This document shows, piece after piece, positions 59,191 through 64,000 of a DNA stretch of 64,000 bases (positions within the stretch are counted from its first letter, which is position 1; each line of letters opens with the position of its first letter). Source of the stretch: Syncephalis fuscata (taxonomy: Eukaryota > Zoopagomycota > Zoopagomycetes > Zoopagales > Piptocephalidaceae); NCBI GenBank assembly GCA_025786725.1, contig JAHLTZ010000024.1, forward strand, positions 248,001 to 312,000, written 5' to 3'. The notes beneath the pieces are model-generated. The model did no database searches. It was not told where the DNA came from and saw only the letters and a list, made by a program, of their open reading frames with translations. Both the position numbers and the translations under genes were made by a program.

Positions 59191-59799
59191 TTACTAGTTT
59201 CAAGGAGCTGGTATTGGGTGTGCAATTGGCTGTTAGCTCAATATGATTTAAATATATATTCAGCAAAAAGCAAGACAGCTCGACAATTATGCCGTTTAGT
59301 TCATTCAAGTTTCAAGTTATAACCAGCAATCCGGTTTATTTTCTCTTTAATTAATAATACCATCATATTATTACCTTCTATGATTGGTTATTTCTATCCA
59401 ACTATACAGACATGTAGTAATGAAATATGATTCTATTTAATTATGTACAATCAAACTATTATGAGCATGTTCATATTCTACCTGCATTTGAAATCAGCAA
59501 ATTGCAATCAAGTAAACACGCTAACAGTGTATTTATACAAATATGCTGTATTAGTGTCCAAAGTAGATTGATATTGCTTATAGCATTATTATTATTATTA
59601 TTTAGATTGTGTTATTTAAACACTAACTTATAATCAATAATTGAAAGAGGCTATTTATTGTTTACTTTTTAACAATGTCTGGTTTATGTTGTATTTAGGT
59701 AAGCAGTTATTTTATTTAGTCACTAACGCTTATGAGATACAAGCATGAGCAAAATAGTAGTCATTTAAGCGGGAGTGGTTATAGCACGCATTTTTCTCT
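59191..59799. other. Convergent 3' intergenic region
   Basis: 3' flank of the micro-exon gene and ABCE1; one unremarkable short frame (59427-59633). Nothing else seen. Confidence 0.4.
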
Positions 59800-62288
59800 C
59801 TAGTCATCCATGAAAAAATAGTTGCCAGATGACTTTTGTTCTGTATCCTTAAGCGAATTCATCTTGTTAATACGAGGTCTATAGTTTGTTGGATCGCGAC
59901 GGAATGTGATTTCCAATGAAGCCAAGAACTTGTTCATGCCGCTCACCAATGTTTGTGGTCTAGAATTGGCAATAAGGACAACGACAGTGGTTATATCGTT
60001 AGCGGTATTAGTCTATTCATTCTTTGCGTTGCGTTACTTACCGGTTAGCCACGGCATTCACCGAGGGTGTACCATCATAGACAATAACACGATCAGCCAA
60101 GTAAGTAGCCATAATAAAATCGTGTTCAACAATAAAGGCTGTCTTTTTAGCATGAAGAATGAATCTAACAGTAATTTATATATTTATATATTATTATATA
60201 TTGTATAAATATAAATATATTTACTTACCGTTTAATCACCTTGGAGGCAATAATACGTTGTTCAGAGTCAAGATAGGCGCTAGGCTCGTCAATTAGGTAA
60301 ATATCGGCTGGTTGGCCAAGACATAGCACAAGAGCCACACGTTGCAATTCGCCACCAGACAAATGAGCCACTTGTTGGTCAACAATCGATTCAATTTGCA
60401 TTGGCTTGACCACGTCTGTTTGGAACTGTGGATGAAGGAATGCACTCTTGATCTTCTTTAAGAACAACATACGAACCGTTCCCGGAAACTTGGGATTAAT
60501 CTTTTGGGGCTTGTAACTGACATGCATTTCAGGAATTTTCTCATTGCCATCTGGTTGGAGTGCACCAGCCAACATACGCACAAACGTTGTTTTGCCTGTG
60601 CCATTCTCACCCAACATAACAAGAATTTCTGAATCTGTAAATTCACCTCCTTCCACCTTCAAGTGGAAATCACCTAGTTAATAATGATATAAATGGTCAG
60701 TTATAAATACTATATTATATATTAATATTTACCCAATTGCTTTTCCATAGTGGGGTATTTGTAATGGCATAGACGCTTAATTTCCTCTGGATTTTCGGCA
60801 ACTTCGCCAATACGGAAGGATAAAGACTCTTCTCGGAATCGCAAATTCTCCGTTGGTACTTTACCGTCTAAGAAGATGTTGATGCCTATTCAATAGTTAC
60901 ATGTTAGTTATCTTTAATATCCAGCTAGATGGCATGTATTCTACCTTCACGAACACTGAATGGCAGTGTGACAACACCATAGGCACTAGGCATGCCATAC
61001 AATACACACACGAAATCGGATAGATAATCAAGTACCGACAAATCGTGTTCTACAACCACTACATAGCTATATGGATATATAGTTGTTAAATGTATGTATA
61101 ATAGAGTGTCATTCAACTTACACGTTGTCACGCAACATACTGCGAATGGTTCGGGCGGCATTCAAACGTTGCTTAACATCCAAATAACTCGATGGCTCGT
61201 CAAACATGAATCTAAATGTACCAGCTATTATTAACTATTACTTCTAGGTTACAATAACGACCTACACATCGCATTCTTGAATGCACACAATAGCAATGGC
61301 AAATCGTTGCAATTCACCACCTGACAACTGAGCAACATCACGATCCAATAGATCAAGCAAATCTAATGTGTACACAGTATGTATAGATTGGCACAATTAA
61401 TAACTTACAATTAACGCAATAAATGCATATAACTTACCAAGTGTAGATAGAATGTCTTCACGATTGTCACGTTCCATCTTAGCATCAATAAGCTCGCCAA
61501 TCTTGCCTTTAACGGCTTTGGGCAAATGGTCTACATATTGTGGTTTGATAATAGCCTATACTTTAAATTAATAATATGTTACTATAATATAGATTATATT
61601 ACCTTTAAATTATCTTCCAAAATCTTGGTAAAGAAATTTTGCAGTTCAGAACCACGGAAATAACGAAGAATATCCTGCCAATCTGGTGGATCCTATTATA
61701 TAGCAATCAGCATAGTAATCAACATTATATATAAGATCTATAAATGGTTTATTTTATTGTACTTACATCGTATTTACCAAGATTGGGCTTCAATTTACCA
61801 GCTAAAATCTTTAAAGCGGTACTTTTACCAATACCGTTGGTACCAACCAAACCAAGAACCTGGCCTGGTCGTGGCGTGGGCAAACGATGCAACTTGAACG
61901 AATTAGCACTATAACGATGGGTCGTATCTTTTTCCAAGTTGGTTGGCAGATTGACAATATGGATCGCTTCAAATGGACACTTTTTCGGACAGATACCACA
62001 ACCAATACAGAGTGTTTCTGAGATGAAAGCAATCTTGGCCTCGGGCGTCACCTCAATACAGAGTTTGCCTATTATTCTGATTAGAATGTTTCGCAGATCA
62101 AGCGACATAGATACGCGTCTATGTTGACGTAGATTGACAGCCAGCCAGCTGACAAGTCGTCACCAGCCATATTGGCTCCACTTACCCATACGTACGACCG
62201 GACAACTCTTTTTGCACTCTTGCCGACATTTCTTTGGCTTACACTTGTCGGAACTGACAAGTGCAATACGCGTAAGCTTTTCCGCCAT
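59800..62288 (-). CDS. RLI1: ABCE1/RLI1 ribosome-recycling ATPase
   Basis: Splits post-termination ribosomes and acts in initiation. The N-terminal Fe-S domain has [17 protein letters not shown] and [20 protein letters not shown] (eight Cys). NBD1: [17 protein letters not shown] (Walker A), [13 protein letters not shown] (signature), [15 protein letters not shown] (Walker B); NBD2: [59 protein letters not shown]; the hinge and YKPQKI are present. Start ATG 62288 ([19 protein letters not shown]). About nine exons; no frame break. Among the best conserved proteins known; assignment secure. Divergent from TAF12. Confidence 0.97.
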
Positions 62289-62660
62289 GCTGTTGTTAGC
62301 AGTGATTTAATGACGAGAGGGCAAGAGGATAGAAAAGATCAGAAAAAGATTAGAAAAACTATTTACTTTTATTGTTCTTTATCTGTAGTCAATTTGTGCA
62401 AACAATAAAATTGACAATTCTGCGCTATTTATACAACTTGGCTACAAATAGAATGAACACCACACATTCGTATTATTATTACAATGATTACAATTAATGG
62501 ATTGACTAACTCGCTATTTATTTACACACACACACGCACCCATGCAGTTACAGTCAGTTGGTGTCAGTCAGCCATCTATCCCTTTTTTGTAGGTAGCCGT
62601 TTAACTACTAGCGATCGTATTTTCGTGTTCCATTAAATATTTCTATTTATTCCTATAGCC
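62289..62660. promoter_or_regulatory. Divergent promoter region, RLI1 / TAF12
   Basis: 372 bp between starts; contains a CA repeat (62525-62537). No specific site assigned. Confidence 0.4.
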
Positions 62661-64000
62661 ATGTCACAACCACCGACCGGACAACGTGATCGTGTCGGTG
62701 ATGCCTCGAATCCAGCACGATCTAACCTGCAACCAGCCGGCAGTGGTAACGTGAGTTCTGTAGGTGGCTCGCCGTCACCTACCTTAGGAACAGGATATAC
62801 ACAGGAACAGTTGCAGCTACAACAACAGCTGCTAAATCAACGGGCGCAACAACAACGACAGCAATTGATTGCGACGGCTGTTGCTGTTGCCGGTGGACCA
62901 GGTAAGCAGTATTGGCCTACAAGTACACAGCATAAACTTGTAGGCTAATCTTATCGCTAAACAACAACAGCACAATACTTATTATTGCTTATATTAACTA
63001 TTAGGCGTCATACCGGCTGGCGTGATGGCAACACCTGGTGCTGTTATCAATATACTCCAGCAAGGTATACTTGCTCTACGGGATCCTATTCTTAATGCCC
63101 AGCAAGTATTGTGTCAATCTAATCTACCGGAGGAAATACGGCAGCAGGCGCGTCGTATTTTCCAAGATAATAAGTTATATTCACAGCTGATGGAGCGTAA
63201 ATTAAGCGATTTACAACGCGTAGCACAGGTGCGTTCTCCAGCACCGCAACCAACACAACCAACGCTACAACAAGCACAACAGAACACATTATCATTGCCG
63301 CCACAAGCAGGTACGGCCACTGGCATTATTGCTGCACCAGGAGGACAATCGCCAAACACTACATTTGCCGCCGCACCACCTAATCCATCAAGTGTAGCAA
63401 ATACTACAGCAAATACACCTAGCGGCGCACCATCAACGAATATTGCGGCCAATACAGCGGCTACCGCTACAACACAACTATCAAAGGCAAAACCTGCTTC
63501 AAAGGGCAAAAAGGCAGCAGCAGCAACAACAACACCAGTTGCACCATTACCTATGACTACTACACCGAATGCATCATCTAAAGCAGGTAAGTTGTATACA
63601 TCACTATGGTTCATAGTGTATTAATTGGTATAGGACGACCTGTGATAAAACCACCAGCTATGTCGATGCAACGTATGGGATCTACAGGCAGCACTGGTGG
63701 TATGATGTCCGCTGGTTTATTGCCATCAAGTCAACCGACAACACCAGGATTAGGTATTAGATCACAAAGTGGCAACGGTATGGCCGGCCACTCGACAACA
63801 ACGGCAGCGACGGTCAATGATGTAGCCAGTGCTAATATGGCATCTATTCTTCCTAAACGAAAGTTACAAGAATTAATGACACAAGTTGATCCCAATGAAC
63901 GATTGGCACCAGAAGTTGAAGATGTAAATAGAGTAGTTTATTAATTAATCAGTAGTATTAATATTATTATCAATAATAATATAGATATTATTAGAGGTAG
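62661..64000 (+). CDS. TAF12: TFIID/SAGA subunit TAF12, 3' end beyond the window
   Basis: MSQPPTGQRDRVGDASNPAR start; a Gln-rich helix (QEQLQLQQQLLNQRAQQQ) in exon 1; exon 2 with GVINIL-like GAVINILQQGILALRDPILN and EEIRQQARRIFQDNKLYSQL, then Ala/Thr/Pro-rich linkers; exon 3 (from 63634) ends in ASILPKRKLQELMTQVDPNE followed by RLAPEVEDV, the start of the TAF12 histone fold (KRKLQEL..QVDP.E.L..EVED). The frame continues through an intron starting at GTAAAT near 63926; the rest of the histone fold is off the right edge. Complete 5' end, partial gene. Confidence 0.88.

Noticed and set aside
63114-63614. Minus-strand 166-codon frame
   Set aside because: Antisense to the Ala/Thr-rich part of TAF12.

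Overview
The window comes from a nuclear chromosome of an AT-rich, intron-dense fungus. Fungal character is shown by a chitin deacetylase with a chitin-binding domain, two secreted SODs of the fungal Cu-only type, the fungal mitochondrial ribosomal protein L31 and a CSE4/CENP-A histone. Most conserved genes carry many 45-90 nt GT-AG introns. A zygomycete-grade, early-diverging lineage is my inference, not something shown directly.

Layout. 0-11.2 kb: tightly packed housekeeping genes, namely an ER Hsp70 (LHS1/HYOU1, cut by the left edge), TFIIH subunit TFB4, MRPL31, 5-formyl-THF cyclo-ligase, a branched-chain ketoacid dehydrogenase kinase and RAD50. 11.2-23.8 kb: tRNA-Ser(GCU), a Ser/Pro-rich surface protein, an LYR-type mitochondrial protein, the HAL2/MET22 phosphatase, a pyruvate dehydrogenase kinase and a ZNF277-type zinc-finger protein. 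23.8-36.4 kb: a gene-poor, repeat-bearing secretory region with two duplicated Cu-only SODs, a six-Cys secreted mini-protein, an intronless subtilase and tRNA-His(GUG). 36.4-53.8 kb: MAU2/SCC4, CENP-A, a kelch protein, chitin deacetylase, a Ser-rich coiled-coil protein, an unknown secreted protein and TIM22. 54.4-55.2 kb: the 5' half of GAA1, apparently a broken copy. 57.2-59.2 kb: the outstanding locus. 59.8-64 kb: ABCE1/RLI1 and the 5' part of TAF12, cut by the right edge.

Main discovery candidate. At 57177-59190 a secreted-peptide gene has a conventional first exon (signal peptide) followed by 24 homologous intron-like units of 58-81 nt. Each unit begins GT (one GC) and ends AG, and successive units are separated by exactly 3 nt, 23 times in a row. 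Joining exon 1 (ending in phase 1), the 23 triplets and the last exon gives one uninterrupted reading frame of 24 further sense codons, closing at a TAA two bases into the final exon. This looks like a gene in which almost every codon of the mature peptide is its own micro-exon. Its promoter and signal peptide are paralogous to the six-Cys secreted peptide gene at 28621, whose mature part is a single ordinary exon.

Other notable points: a GC-AG intron inside the RAD50 Walker A codon run; an 88-nt hairpin with sense-strand G-U compensation inside an unusually long kelch-gene intron; a 106-bp inverted repeat near 50.2 kb; and several one-base frame breaks, mostly at short homopolymers, in otherwise intact conserved genes. 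These last are most simply assembly errors, although the GAA1 copy also lacks its 3' half and may be a real pseudogene.
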